Shown here: one piece after another, positions 41,815 through 51,339 of the stretch | Layout of the letters: every line of letters begins with the position of its first letter | Numbering within the stretch: the stretch's first letter is position 1 | Assembly (NCBI RefSeq): GCF_016862915.1 | Contig: NZ_BONW01000001.1 | Location: 434,001-498,000 of the forward strand | Source of the DNA: Plantactinospora endophytica | Lineage (GTDB): Bacteria; Actinomycetota; Actinomycetes; Mycobacteriales; Micromonosporaceae | Length of the DNA stretch: 64,000 bases | Reading direction: 5' to 3' | Position numbers and translations under genes: made by a program | Notes under the pieces: generated by a model | The model's database searches: none | Seen by the model: only the letters and a program-made list of their open reading frames with translations | Told to the model about the DNA's origin: nothing

Positions 41815-42396
41815 TCAGCCGACCGGGGCCGGTGCCTTCGCCGGCACGGCCGCCCCGACCGGTGTCTGTGCCTCCACGGCCGCCCGCTTACGGGCCCGGT
41901 GCGCCGCCACGTGCGAACGGGTGGCGCAGCGTTCCGAACAGAACCGGCGGCAGCAGTTGGACGAGGTGTCCAGATAGACGTTGCCGCACCGGTCGTCGGC
42001 GCAGACGCCGAACCGGGCACTGCCGTACTCACAAAGCCACACCGAGAGGCCCCAGACCGCACCGGCCAGGAACTCGGCGCTCACCGAGGCGCCCCGGCTG
42101 GTCACGTGCATGTGCCAGTCCTTGGCGTCGTGTCCGGAGATGCGCGGCTGGACGGGATAGCTCTCCAAAAGCGAATTCAGCTCGACCACCGCGTCGGCGT
42201 CCCGTCCCGAGGAACCGAATTCGAAGACGTCCCGCAGGCGTTTCTGTGCCCGTCGGAAGGCGGCGACGTCCCGTTCGGTCACCTCGTCGCGCATCCAGCC
42301 GTGCTCGTCGGTGAAAACGGCCCGCAGGTCATCGAGGTCGTCGAGTGGCGCGTTGACGAGATCGACCCCGGTCCGGGCGTACGCGTCGAAGTTCAC
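41815..42396 (-). CDS. CGNR zinc-finger regulator
   Basis: 193 residues. The N-terminal ABATE-type domain (about 10-130) is followed by the CGNR-type zinc finger, here FGVCADDRCGNVYLD then CCRRFCSERCATR. These are likely stress-related DNA-binding regulators. The GTG at 42396 follows TACGGT by six bases on the minus strand (leaderless). An Ala/Pro tail ends the protein. Confidence 0.83.
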   Translation of the reverse strand: MNFDAYARTGVDLVNAPLDDLDDLRAVFTDEHGWMRDEVTERDVAAFRRAQKRLRDVFEFGSSGRDADAVVELNSLLESYPVQPRISGHDAKDWHMHVTSRGASVSAEFLAGAVWGLSVWLCEYGSARFGVCADDRCGNVYLDTSSNCCRRFCSERCATRSHVAAHRARKRAAVEAQTPVGAAVPAKAPAPVG

Positions 42397-42414
42397 CCGA
42401 CAACCGTAGACGAC

Positions 42415-43596
42415 TCACGGCTCCCGTGGCGCGTCCACGTAGTGAGGAAGGAACCGCGCGTAGCCATCGGTGATCAGACTCGTGCTCTCCCGCAGCCCGG
42501 CACCGGCCGCCTCGCCGTCGACCACCCAACTGCCCAGCACCAGGTGGTTATCCGAAAACGACGGTAGTGCGCGGAATTGCTGGTAACACCATCCTTCGTC
42601 CCCGTAGATCCCTGGATTGTCGATCTCTCCGGCGCCGGTGACGATCCGCACCGAACCGCCCTCCCGGCCCAACAGCGGCTTGACCACGTATTCGGTCATC
42701 CCCCGGGGCGAGTCGAGATAGGCCGGCAACAGGTAGGGATGGTCGGGATACAGCTCCCAGAGCACGGCCAGCAGCGCCTTGTTGGAGAGCAGCAGCTTCC
42801 AGGCCGGCTCGATCCAGGTGGTCGGGGTGCCCGGAGCCAGCGCCGGTCGGCCGTACGGCTCGGCGAGCATCCACTCCCAGGGATAGAGCTTGAAGCAGGT
42901 GAGGATCGGCGTGGTGGACCCGTCCGGGCCGGCCGGGGCGGTGAACCGCCGGCCGTCCCAGCCGATCCGGAGCATCGGCAGCAGTTCGGTCTTCAGCCCG
43001 GCCTGCCGGGCGGTCTCGGCGAGGTAGCCGGCGGTCATCTGGTCCTCGCCGGTCTCCTCCTCGTCCGACCAGGCGACGTGCACCAGCGGGTCGTGCAGGC
43101 CGGCACCGATCCGCTGCCAGGCCGCCACCAGCCGCTCGTGCACGCTGTTCCACTGGTCCAGCTCCGGCCGGGTCTCCTCCAGCCAGTACCACTGGATCAC
43201 CGAAGCCTCGACCAGCGCGGTCGGGGTGTCCGCGTTGTACTCCAGCAGCTTCGGCGGCCACGAGCCGTCGTACCAGAGGTCGAACCGGCCGTAGAGGGTG
43301 GGCGGCTGCTCGCGCAGCGACCGGCTGACCGCCTCGGCGGCCCACGACGGGATGCCGAACTCGGCGAACCGGTTCCGCGCCACCACGTGCTCGGCGGCGG
43401 CCACCGACATCCGGTGCAGCTCCTCGGTCGCCTCCTCCAGTCGCAGCACCTCGTCGAGATCGAAGGCGTAGCAGGCGCTCTCGTCCCAGTACGACATGAA
43501 GCCGCCGTCCGGCAGCTCGGTGTCGGCGTAGACCAGGCCCTGGGCGCGTACGGTCGCGGACCAGTCCGGCCTCGGCGTGCAGGTCTCCCGGCGCAC
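42415..43596 (-). CDS. Glutathionylspermidine-synthase-like ATP-grasp enzyme
   Basis: 393 residues of the GSP_synth family: YGRFDLWYDGSWPPKLLEYN and ADTPTALVEAS, LKTELLPMLRIGWD, KLLLSNKALLAVLWELYPDH, and EYVVKPLLGREGGSV (ATP-grasp lysine and loop). Actinobacteria lack glutathione, so the true substrate is probably another peptide or polyamine. It begins at a GTG two bases after the stop of a small lipoprotein gene, hence co-expressed. Confidence 0.83.
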   Translation of the reverse strand: MRRETCTPRPDWSATVRAQGLVYADTELPDGGFMSYWDESACYAFDLDEVLRLEEATEELHRMSVAAAEHVVARNRFAEFGIPSWAAEAVSRSLREQPPTLYGRFDLWYDGSWPPKLLEYNADTPTALVEASVIQWYWLEETRPELDQWNSVHERLVAAWQRIGAGLHDPLVHVAWSDEEETGEDQMTAGYLAETARQAGLKTELLPMLRIGWDGRRFTAPAGPDGSTTPILTCFKLYPWEWMLAEPYGRPALAPGTPTTWIEPAWKLLLSNKALLAVLWELYPDHPYLLPAYLDSPRGMTEYVVKPLLGREGGSVRIVTGAGEIDNPGIYGDEGWCYQQFRALPSFSDNHLVLGSWVVDGEAAGAGLRESTSLITDGYARFLPHYVDAPREP

Positions 43597-43598
43597 CG

Positions 43599-43934
43599 TC
43601 AACCGCCACAGGAGGCGAGGTGGGTGCCGAAGCCGCCCTGCTCGGGCAGCACGTCGGCGGCACCTGTCGGCCCGCCGCCGGTCGTCGTCGAGGCACCCGT
43701 GGTCGTAACTCCGGCGGTGGTGGCACCGGCGGTGGTGGCGCCGGCCGACCCGGTCCCGGCAACCGCCGGGGCGTACGCGGCCAGGGCGAGCGAGCGGGGC
43801 CGGGGGGTGCTCGACCGGGAGTCGCAGTCGTCGTCGCCCACCTGGTTGCACCCGGAGAGGGTGACGGCGAGGGCGGTGAGCGCGCCCAGTTGCACGCTCG
43901 CGGACCGGAGACGGCGTCGCGAAACTTTTTCCAC
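43599..43934 (-). CDS. Small secreted lipoprotein
   Basis: 111 residues with an Arg-rich n-region, a hydrophobic core and the lipobox VTLSGC (cysteine near residue 29). The mature part is low-complexity Ala/Thr/Gly (repeats of TTAGATTAG) ending LASCGG. GTG at 43934 is the likely start. Partner of the GSP_synth-like enzyme, as seen for similar pairs in other bacteria. Confidence 0.65.
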   Translation of the reverse strand: MEKVSRRRLRSASVQLGALTALAVTLSGCNQVGDDDCDSRSSTPRPRSLALAAYAPAVAGTGSAGATTAGATTAGVTTTGASTTTGGGPTGAADVLPEQGGFGTHLASCGG

Positions 43935-44065
43935 GAGATCGTTGTAACCGATCCGCGCCACCGCCGACACCCCGCCCGCCAGCGCGCCGACCCGTCCGCC
44001 GAGGTGGGGGGCCGGAGGGCCGCCGTCCCCGCGTACGGTCGACCGGCTGGCGTTACGCTCGGCTC

Positions 44066-44986
44066 ATGCTCCGATCGGTCATCCTCGCCGCCTCCCGGTC
44101 AACCCGGATCGAGCGGCTCGTCGAGACGGCCCCGTTCACCCGGGACGTCGTACGCCGGTTCGTCGCCGGCACCACCACCGACGACGCGCTGCGCGCCACC
44201 CGCCAGCTCGTCGGCGACCGTCTCGCGGTCTCCATCGACCACCTGGGCGAGGACACCGTCAGCGGAGACCAGGCCGTCACCGTCCGGGACGAATACCTGG
44301 CCCTGCTCGGCGGGCTCGCCGAGGCCGGGCTCACCCCGGCGACCGAGGTCAGCGTCAAGCTGTCGGCACTGGGCCAGAAGTTCGACGAGCGGCTGGCCCG
44401 GGACAACGCGCACGCGATCTGTGCCGCCGCCTCGGCCGCCGGCACCACGGTCACCCTGGACATGGAGGACCACACCACCACCGACTCGACCCTGGACATC
44501 CTGGCCGAGCTGCGCAAGGACTTTCCGGGTACCGGGGCGGTGCTCCAGGCGTACCTGCGGCGTACCGAGGCCGACTGTCGGGAGCTGGCGACCGCCGGGT
44601 CGCGGGTGCGGCTGTGCAAGGGGGCCTACAAGGAGCCCGAGTCGGTGGCGTACCAGTCGGCGCGGGAAGTGGACAAGTCGTATGTCCGGTGCCTGAACGT
44701 CCTGCTCTCCGGGCAGGGGTACCCGATGATCGCCACCCACGACCCCCGGCTGATCGCCATCGCCGAGGACCGGTCCCGGTGGTTCGACCGTACGCCGGAC
44801 CAGTTCGAGTTCCAGCTCCTCTACGGCGTACGCCCGGACGAGCAGGCCCGGCTCGCCGAGGCCGGCCACACCGTGCGCGTCTACCTGCCCTACGGCACCG
44901 ACTGGTACGGCTACCTGATGCGCCGGCTCGCCGAGCGCCCGGCCAACCTGGCGTTCTTCGCCCGCGCCGTGGCCAGCCGACGCTAG
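44066..44986 (+). CDS. putA: Proline dehydrogenase
   Basis: 306 residues, a stand-alone FAD-dependent proline dehydrogenase TIM barrel. Characteristic segments are EVSVKLSALGQKFDE, LDMEDHTTTDSTL, RLCKGAYKEPE, YPMIATHDPRLI, and the C-terminal RVYLPYGTDWYGYLMRRL. It oxidises proline to pyrroline-5-carboxylate. TACGCT six bases before the ATG indicates a leaderless start. The pyrroline-5-carboxylate dehydrogenase often found next to it is absent. In a monofunctional nomenclature the symbol could be prodH; putA is used loosely. Confidence 0.9.
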   Translation: MLRSVILAASRSTRIERLVETAPFTRDVVRRFVAGTTTDDALRATRQLVGDRLAVSIDHLGEDTVSGDQAVTVRDEYLALLGGLAEAGLTPATEVSVKLSALGQKFDERLARDNAHAICAAASAAGTTVTLDMEDHTTTDSTLDILAELRKDFPGTGAVLQAYLRRTEADCRELATAGSRVRLCKGAYKEPESVAYQSAREVDKSYVRCLNVLLSGQGYPMIATHDPRLIAIAEDRSRWFDRTPDQFEFQLLYGVRPDEQARLAEAGHTVRVYLPYGTDWYGYLMRRLAERPANLAFFARAVASRR

Positions 44987-45146
44987 GGGCCGCCTCGCGG
45001 ATCTCTGGCGGGCTGCGCCTCGCGGATCTTCGGCGGGCCGCGGCAAACGCTGCCGGCCGCCCGGCCGACCGACCGTCGGAGCGACGGCAGCCACCGTCGG
45101 CGACCGGACTGGGATCGCGCCGCTCGGCCTGGCATCCTCGGACGCC

Positions 45147-45917
45147 ATGGACTTCCACCGGGCGATGGCGGCACTACGGACCGCACTCGCCGACTCATCC
45201 CGGGCACAGGCCGCTCCCGACCTGGTCGAACAGGTCCTCGACCTGGTTCGCCCCTCGATCGGACTGGCCGTACCGGCCCGGTCCCGCAACGGTGCCGCCA
45301 CGGACTCCGTCGCCGGCTGGTACGGCGGACTGCCGGGGCTGCCGGACGGGGTGCCGTGGCCGGAGCACCGGGGCCGGCCGATGACGTTGCTGGCCCAGCT
45401 CGACTGCGCCGCGCTGGCGCCGCTGCTCGGTCCGGAGTGGACGCTGCCCCGGGACGGGGTGCTGCTCTTCTTCTCCGAGGAGTGGTTCCACGCCGACTTC
45501 GGGACGGGGCCGGGTGACGACGGTTGCGCCGTGCTGCACGTACCCGCCGGTGCGCCGCGCCGGGACGCCCCGGCCGGGACCGGGGTGGTTCCGGCGTTGC
45601 CGCTGGTCGCCGCCCCGGTGCTGGCCGCTCCCGACTACACCGAGCCGGAACTCGCGGCGCTCTTCTCGGCGGACCCGATCCGGGTGATGGGCCTGGCCAC
45701 CGAGATCCGCGACCGGCTGCCGACGGTACGGCACCGTGTGCTGGGCTGGCTCGACAGTCAGCTCGCCGGGCCGGCCGGCCACCGGCCACTGTTGGCGCTG
45801 GAGGCCGAGGAGGGAACCGCCTGGGGCGAGCTGGTCGGCGTCTCGTTCTGGATCGGCGGTCCGGATCTCACGGCGGGCCGGTTCTCCCGGGTACGCCGGG
45901 TGCTCGAGGTGGCCTGA
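45147..45917 (+). CDS. DUF1963 (YwqG-like) protein
   Basis: 256 residues. The DUF1963 pattern is visible: GGLPGLPDGVPWP, MTLLAQLDCAALAPLLG, GVLLFFSEEW, then near the end LVGVSFWIGGPDL. Cytoplasmic, function unknown. The gene stop lies inside a small 15-bp tandem repeat. Confidence 0.82.
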   Translation: MDFHRAMAALRTALADSSRAQAAPDLVEQVLDLVRPSIGLAVPARSRNGAATDSVAGWYGGLPGLPDGVPWPEHRGRPMTLLAQLDCAALAPLLGPEWTLPRDGVLLFFSEEWFHADFGTGPGDDGCAVLHVPAGAPRRDAPAGTGVVPALPLVAAPVLAAPDYTEPELAALFSADPIRVMGLATEIRDRLPTVRHRVLGWLDSQLAGPAGHRPLLALEAEEGTAWGELVGVSFWIGGPDLTAGRFSRVRRVLEVA

Positions 45918-45956
45918 GTCGGGGGTGCCTGAGTCGGGGGTGCCTGAGGCGGGGTG
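45913..45956. repeat. Three 15-bp tandem repeats over a stop codon
   Basis: CCTGAGTCGGGGGTG at 45913 and 45928, with a diverged third copy at 45943. Each copy carries TGA, so the reading frame is closed in all. Confidence 0.7.
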
Positions 45957-46174
45957 CCCGGGTCGACGTGGCCTGAGGCGAACGGGGGCGGGGCGGCCGG
46001 GCCGTGACCCGTGCCGCCCCGCCTCCCGGGATGTCCCTGAGGCGCATCCGGCCCGCCGAGGGTCCGATCGGCTGATCGTTGCCCCGGCGGACCGGATGCG
46101 TCCGCTTCGTCACCGGCGGTGGTCCCCGTTACCGGCTACCCGCCACCGGTCACCCGCGCCTCGGTCGTCGAGGA

Positions 46175-48472
46175 TCAGGCGAAGCAGTTTTCGATCTTCT
46201 CGCCGGCGCAGTTGTCCGGCCGGTTCTTGCTGATCACGGTGTCGTCGTCCACCTTGACCTTGGCGTGCTCGGCGAAGAGCCCGCCGCCCTTCTTGGTGGC
46301 GTCGTTCTCGACGATCTTGCTCCGCTTCAGTTCGAGTGAACCGCCCTCGACCGCGATGCCGCCGCCGACCGAACGACCGCCGACCGCGCTGTTCTTGCTG
46401 ACCTCGGTCTCCCGCACGATCACCTCGGACTTCTCGGCGAAGATGCCGCCGCCGTCGCCTCGGGTGGTGTTCTTGACGATCTTGCTGTCGTCCACCGTGA
46501 GCAGACCCTTGATGGTGGCGATACCGCCGCCGTCCTTGGTGCCGAGGTTCTTGCTGACGTGCAGCCCCCGGATCGTGAGGGTGGCGTCCTTGTTGAAGAG
46601 GCCGCCGCCGACCTTGGCGGTGTTGCCGTTGACCTCGCCGTCCCAGACCTTCGTCCGGGCCGAGACGCTGGCGATGCCGCCGCCCTCGGCCGCGTTGTTG
46701 TGCTCGAAGGCGCTCTTGGTGATGTCGGCGGCTCCCTTGTAGTTGGCGAGCCCGCCGCCGGCCTTGTCGGCGCTGTTGTTGAAGAACTCGGACTTCTCCA
46801 CGGTGAGCACACCGCCGTTGAGGAGGCCACCACCGTTGCCGGCGGAGCTGTTGTCCTCGAACTTGCTCTCGTGTACGGCCAGGTGACCGTCGTTGAAGAT
46901 AGCCCCGCCGCCGCCGTCCTTGGCGAGTGCGGTGCTGTCCGAGATCGTGACCCGCTTGATCGTGGCCGTGGCGCCGTGGTCGATCGAGATCGCGCCGCCT
47001 TCGTCCGCCCGCCCGTTCTCCAGGAAGACCTCGCTCAACTCCAGCTCGCCACCGTCCCGGACGGTGAAGAAGCGGAAGTCCTTGGCGTACGTGTCGCGGG
47101 TGATGGTCGCGCCCTCACCCTTGATCTTGATCGGCGCCTTGATCACCGGCAGTCCGGACCGGTCGTTGCTCTTCTTGGGGTACTTCGTGCCCTCGACGCC
47201 GCCCAGGGTCTCCGGGGCCTCGGTGCTACCGGGAACAGCGGTCGTCCCGGTGGCGCCGGTGGTACCCGTGGCGCCCTTCGCCCCGGTGGTGCCCGTGGCA
47301 TCCATGGTGCTGGTGCCCTCGGCCGACTCGGACGACGGCGTGAAGTTCTTCTCGCCCTTGCCGCCCTTGCCGTTGTGCTTCTCGCCGCTGTGGTCCGAGG
47401 CGGTGAGCGTGTAGGTGCACTTCGGTGCGAGCTTGAGGGTGCCGCCACCCTCGGCGTTGGCGTGGACCAGTGCGGCGATGAGCTTGTCGGGGTCGCACGG
47501 TACGGACGTCACCTTCTCGTCCTCGCGCTTGTCCGAGCCACAGCCCTCACGGCCACCCTCGGACCCGCCGTTCCAGCCCGAGCCCTCCGAGCCCGAGCCG
47601 GTCGAGCCGGAACCCTGCCAGCCCGAGCCGTTCTCGCCGCCGCCCTGGGACCCGCCGTGCCAGCGAGTGCTGTCGGAGCCGGGAGCCTCCCCGGACCCGC
47701 TGTTCTCGCCGCCACCCTGCGAGCCGCCCTGCCAGGCGGACCCGCCTTCGGAGCCGCCCTGCCAGCCAGAGCCGCCCTCCGAGCCACTCTGCGAGCCGCC
47801 CTGGGAGCCGCCCTGCCAGCCGGAGCCGCCGTGCGACTCCTTGGAGTCCTTGTTCTCGGACTCCGCTTTCGGGTCCTTGGTCGGTCCGGCCTTGGGGTCC
47901 TTCGTCGCCGTCGGTCCGGCCTTGGGGTCCTTGGACGCCGTCGGCCCGGCCTTCGGGTCCTTGGTCGCGGTCGGCCCGGCCTTCGGGTCCTTGGACGCCG
48001 TCGGTCCGGCCTTCGGGTCCTTGGACGCCGTCGGTCCAGCCTTCGGGTCCTTGGACGCCGGTCCGGCCTTCGGGTCCTTGGGGTCCTCGGCCTTCTTGTC
48101 GTCGTGGCCCTGCCAGCCGCCACCGGGCTTGCAGTAGTCCTGCCAGTTGCCGCCCCGGGGGTCCCCGCCCTCGTGCTTGCCGTTCGGGTCCTTCGGGTCG
48201 GCCGGTCCGGCCTTCGGGTCCTTGGGATCGTGCTTGCCCGGGTCCTTGCCGCCGTCCTTGTCGTTGTCGGCGGCGACGACGGACAACTGCCCCAGGTCCA
48301 CGTCTGCCAGACCCTTGTCTCCGGCCATCGTGGCCACGCCGGCCAGGCCGGCCGCGCCGACTACCAGGCTGCCGGCGACGATTCCCCCGGCTAAGAACCA
48401 GCGGGACCGCCGCCTTTTCGGCCGCGTCGTGGGCTGACCGGGATCCACGTGGCTCCCTTGGAATTCGGACAT
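46175..48472 (-). CDS. Large repeat-rich surface protein with parallel beta-helix
   Basis: 765 residues. A basic N-terminus and one membrane helix (about 26-48), then a long low-complexity stalk: about ten KDPKAGP(T) units (about 84-220), Gly/Ser/Trp-rich GGSQGGS and GWQGG units (about 225-330), a collagen-like GTTGATGTT stretch (about 395-420), and a C-terminal right-handed beta-helix (about 440-765) in which GGGI or GGGL turns and NNSA-like ladders recur. C-terminal cysteine pair. The ATG follows AGGGAG. It looks like an adhesin or spore/aerial-surface filament. Antisense ORFs over it are artefacts. Confidence 0.78.
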   Translation of the reverse strand: MSEFQGSHVDPGQPTTRPKRRRSRWFLAGGIVAGSLVVGAAGLAGVATMAGDKGLADVDLGQLSVVAADNDKDGGKDPGKHDPKDPKAGPADPKDPNGKHEGGDPRGGNWQDYCKPGGGWQGHDDKKAEDPKDPKAGPASKDPKAGPTASKDPKAGPTASKDPKAGPTATKDPKAGPTASKDPKAGPTATKDPKAGPTKDPKAESENKDSKESHGGSGWQGGSQGGSQSGSEGGSGWQGGSEGGSAWQGGSQGGGENSGSGEAPGSDSTRWHGGSQGGGENGSGWQGSGSTGSGSEGSGWNGGSEGGREGCGSDKREDEKVTSVPCDPDKLIAALVHANAEGGGTLKLAPKCTYTLTASDHSGEKHNGKGGKGEKNFTPSSESAEGTSTMDATGTTGAKGATGTTGATGTTAVPGSTEAPETLGGVEGTKYPKKSNDRSGLPVIKAPIKIKGEGATITRDTYAKDFRFFTVRDGGELELSEVFLENGRADEGGAISIDHGATATIKRVTISDSTALAKDGGGGAIFNDGHLAVHESKFEDNSSAGNGGGLLNGGVLTVEKSEFFNNSADKAGGGLANYKGAADITKSAFEHNNAAEGGGIASVSARTKVWDGEVNGNTAKVGGGLFNKDATLTIRGLHVSKNLGTKDGGGIATIKGLLTVDDSKIVKNTTRGDGGGIFAEKSEVIVRETEVSKNSAVGGRSVGGGIAVEGGSLELKRSKIVENDATKKGGGLFAEHAKVKVDDDTVISKNRPDNCAGEKIENCFA

Positions 48473-48884
48473 CAAGCTCCCTGCCTTTCGAATACAAGAC
48501 ACGGCCGCACCAACTGGGGCGCGGAGGGCCACAAATAGGTTGTAGCCACTTAACGTCACCGTACGGCCACCATCAGTGCATCGCGGGCCTATATGAAGAA
48601 AACCCACGAACCAGTGGAATTCAGGCCGCTCCACGCTCGAAAAGCGCTAACCGGATCGATGCGGGCCAGATCGTGGCAATCCAATTTCGGGCAGGAAAAG
48701 CAGGTCGTGACTTCGTCGGACGTATCGCCCTAACGTTCTGAGGCGGCCGGCCGGGGCACAATTCGTACATCGAGCACAGGGCGCCCATCCGGCGCGTTGC
48801 GGTGGTACCCGCGTGAAAGCGTCCGTATCAGGGTCAGGGTTCCTCCGGATGGCATCACGGACGCACCGTCGGGAGACTGAGCAG
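48473..48884. other. 412-bp divergent intergenic region
   Basis: Holds the promoters of the surface protein (minus) and the permease-prefix-domain protein (plus). No clear -35/-10 pair, no ORF of genome-like codon use. The sequence is less GC-rich than the genes. ATGs at 48813 and 48849 could extend the downstream gene. Confidence 0.5.
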
Positions 48885-49589
48885 GTGAGTGGCCTGATCG
48901 ACGACCACGTTTCGGCGATTGGTGACCGGTTGCGCGGTTCCGTCCGGTTGCGAGCGGACATTCTGGCCGAAATCAGGGACGGGCTGGTCGACGCCGCCGA
49001 GGCGTACCAGCGGGCCGGTCTGACCGGCCCGGAGGCGCAGCGGAAGGCCGTCCGGGAGTTCGGGCCGGCCCGGCAGATCGCCGCCGACCTGCAACACGTG
49101 CTGGCGGTGGCACAGGGCCGACGTACGGCGCTGCTGCTGTTCGTGGTGCTCGGCGCCCAGTACGCAGGGTCCGAGCTGTTCGGCCGGACCGGCGGCTGGC
49201 AGCAGTTGTGGGAGGGTGTCCCGCCGGGGCCGGGGTACCTGTGGCTGGCCCGGGCGACCGACGTGTTCTCCGGGCTCGCCCTGGTCGCCGCCGTCGTCGC
49301 GGCCGTCCTGCTGCGCTGGGGACTGCGGCACTTCGACATCCGGCTGGCGGCGATCCGACTGACCGCCGTACTCGCCTCGGTGGTGGTCGGGGTCGGCATG
49401 GTCTGCGGTGCACTGCTGACCGTACTGGCGCCCGGGGACGGGGGCGTGCGGGTACTGGTCGGCGGGGTGGGCTGGGCCGTCTCGTCGGCGTTGCTGCTCG
49501 CCTCGGCCCGACACTGCTGGCTGGCCGCCGCCGAGCGGCCGGACCTTCGTGTGGCGACACGAGTGGCCAGGTCGGGGGCGAGCCGCTGA
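48885..49589 (+). CDS. Permease-prefix-domain membrane protein
   Basis: 234 residues. The first 75 (VSGLIDDHVSAIGDRL, ADILAEIRDGLVDAAEAY, KAVREFGPARQIAADL) are the permease prefix domain 1, usually joined to FtsX/MacB-like permeases; here it is followed by four membrane helices without a permease. GTG at 48885 has GGGAGA upstream. No PadR regulator, its usual partner, is beside it. Confidence 0.72.
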   Translation: MSGLIDDHVSAIGDRLRGSVRLRADILAEIRDGLVDAAEAYQRAGLTGPEAQRKAVREFGPARQIAADLQHVLAVAQGRRTALLLFVVLGAQYAGSELFGRTGGWQQLWEGVPPGPGYLWLARATDVFSGLALVAAVVAAVLLRWGLRHFDIRLAAIRLTAVLASVVVGVGMVCGALLTVLAPGDGGVRVLVGGVGWAVSSALLLASARHCWLAAAERPDLRVATRVARSGASR

Positions 49590-49632
49590 GGGCCGGTTCG
49601 CACGGCTGGACGATTGGTCGTACTCTCCGGCC

Positions 49633-51339
49633 GTGACCGACGGGGACATCCGCCACCGCCCACCGGCCGACGACCAGCCGCCGCCCGGCTATCCATCGGC
49701 GCACCCCGGCGCCGAACCGGAACCCCACCACCGGCAGACACCCACCAGCTACGAGCCCACCAGCTACGAGCCCGCCGGCTACCAGCCGAGCGGCTACCAG
49801 CCTGGCAGCTTCCAGCCCTCGGGCTACCAGACCAGCGGCTACCAGACCGGCGGTTACCAGACCGGCGGCTACGAGCCTGGCGGCTACCAGACCGCAGGCC
49901 ACGAGCCCACGGGCTACGAGCCTGGCCGGTACCAGTCGGCGCCGGTCGGGTACCAGGTGCCGCCGGCCTATCCGGTGCCGGGCGGGTACCCGGGGTCGGG
50001 CGGTTATCCGCCGCCCGGCGGTTATCCGCCACCGGCGGGGCTCGTCGCGGCACCGCGTCGCCGCCGGTGGCCGCTGTGGGTGGCCCTCGGCACCGTCATG
50101 GCACTCCTGCTCTGCGCGGCCCCGGTCGCGATCGGGGCGGTCCTGCTCGGCCGGGCCGCCGACCGTCCCGCCGACGCGTCCGGCGCGGTCGAGGCGGCGC
50201 CCAGCCCGAAGGCCGGCGACCCGGTCCCGGTCACCGGTAACTGGCTCACCGAGCAGATCGCCGGCCTGCTCGACGGGCAGGCGAAGGCGCTGCTCGGCGG
50301 CGACGAGAACGGGTACCTCGCGGTCGCCGAGCCGAACACGCCGGTCGCCCGGCAACTGCGGCGGGACTTCCGGACCCTGCGCGCGATGCGGGTCAGCAAG
50401 TGGCAGCCGGTGGTCCGGGGCAAGGTGAGCCAACTCGGTACGCCCGGCGAGTGGCGGGCCAACCTCACCGTCGCGCACTGCTTCGTGAGCCCGACCTGCG
50501 AGCCGAACGAGATCACCATGGTCACCCGGTGGAAGGACACCGCCGGCAAGCCGAGACTCTTCGCGATCGACACCGAGGAGGCCGGCGGGCCGAGCCGGCC
50601 ACGCCCCTGGGAGAGCGACGAACTGGTCGCCTCGATCGGCGAGCGGACCCTGGTCGCCGCACCCCGGGCGTTCCGGGACCGGCTGCCGGACCTGCTGCGC
50701 GAGGGGGAGCGGGCGGCCAAGGTCGCCGACCGGTACGCCGTGGACGGGTCCCCGCCGGAGCGCTACCTGATCTTCTACGCCGGCCCGAACGAATGGGAAC
50801 GCTGGTACGGCGGCGACCGCCCGGACTGGACCGCCGGGTACGCCGTCTCGGTCGGCGGCGACCAGTACGACCTGGTGCTCAACTCGAAAGCCGTCGTGCC
50901 GGGCCAGTACGCCGACCTGATGCGGCACGAGCTGACCCACGCCTCCTCGCTGGCCGGCGCCGGCCGGATTCCCGACGACGCCTGGTGGCTGGTGGAGGGG
51001 GTCGCCGAGCAGGCGGCGGCCGGCGGCCGGGCGGCGAGCCGGTACGACAGCCTGGCCGAGGTCGAGCGGCTGGTCGACTCCGGCTGGAACGGCGAGTTGG
51101 CGGACGTGGCGCCGAGTGGCGGCTCCGAGGACTGGCACGTCGCCGGCAGCTACGGCGTCGGTTACCTCGCCGTCCGGCACCTCGTCGACCGGTTCGGCGA
51201 GCAGAAGGTGCTCAACTTCTTCAAACTCGTGGTGCACGACAGCCGCTCCGAGGTGGACGCCTCGCGGGAGGCGTTCGGCCGGGACTGGGCGAAGCTGCAC
51301 GACGAGTGCGTGGCGTACGTGAAGAAGACCGCTTCCTGA
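49633..51339 (+). CDS. Membrane-anchored gluzincin (peptidase MA-like)
   Basis: 568 residues. A tyrosine-rich cytoplasmic N-terminus of about 130 residues with some 15 GYQ/GYE-type five-residue units, a membrane helix (about 142-165), then an exported metallopeptidase domain: HELTH (about 436-440, the HExxH zinc site) and WWLVEGVAEQ (third ligand). TACTCT six bases before the GTG gives a leaderless start. The tyrosine repeat resembles interaction tails on actinobacterial membrane proteins. Substrate unknown. Confidence 0.82.
   Translation: MTDGDIRHRPPADDQPPPGYPSAHPGAEPEPHHRQTPTSYEPTSYEPAGYQPSGYQPGSFQPSGYQTSGYQTGGYQTGGYEPGGYQTAGHEPTGYEPGRYQSAPVGYQVPPAYPVPGGYPGSGGYPPPGGYPPPAGLVAAPRRRRWPLWVALGTVMALLLCAAPVAIGAVLLGRAADRPADASGAVEAAPSPKAGDPVPVTGNWLTEQIAGLLDGQAKALLGGDENGYLAVAEPNTPVARQLRRDFRTLRAMRVSKWQPVVRGKVSQLGTPGEWRANLTVAHCFVSPTCEPNEITMVTRWKDTAGKPRLFAIDTEEAGGPSRPRPWESDELVASIGERTLVAAPRAFRDRLPDLLREGERAAKVADRYAVDGSPPERYLIFYAGPNEWERWYGGDRPDWTAGYAVSVGGDQYDLVLNSKAVVPGQYADLMRHELTHASSLAGAGRIPDDAWWLVEGVAEQAAAGGRAASRYDSLAEVERLVDSGWNGELADVAPSGGSEDWHVAGSYGVGYLAVRHLVDRFGEQKVLNFFKLVVHDSRSEVDASREAFGRDWAKLHDECVAYVKKTAS

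Noticed and set aside
42415-43851. Extension of the GSP_synth-like protein to 478 residues
   Set aside because: The extra N-terminus is the shadow of the lipoprotein gene in another frame; the conserved protein begins at the GTG at 43596.
47860-48100. Regular 24-bp repeats considered as a CRISPR or regulatory array
   Set aside because: They are in frame and encode KDPKAGPT units of the surface protein.
46559-48394. 611-codon open frame opposite the surface protein
   Set aside because: It is the complement of low-complexity repeats; the minus-strand frame has a signal anchor and a beta-helix domain.
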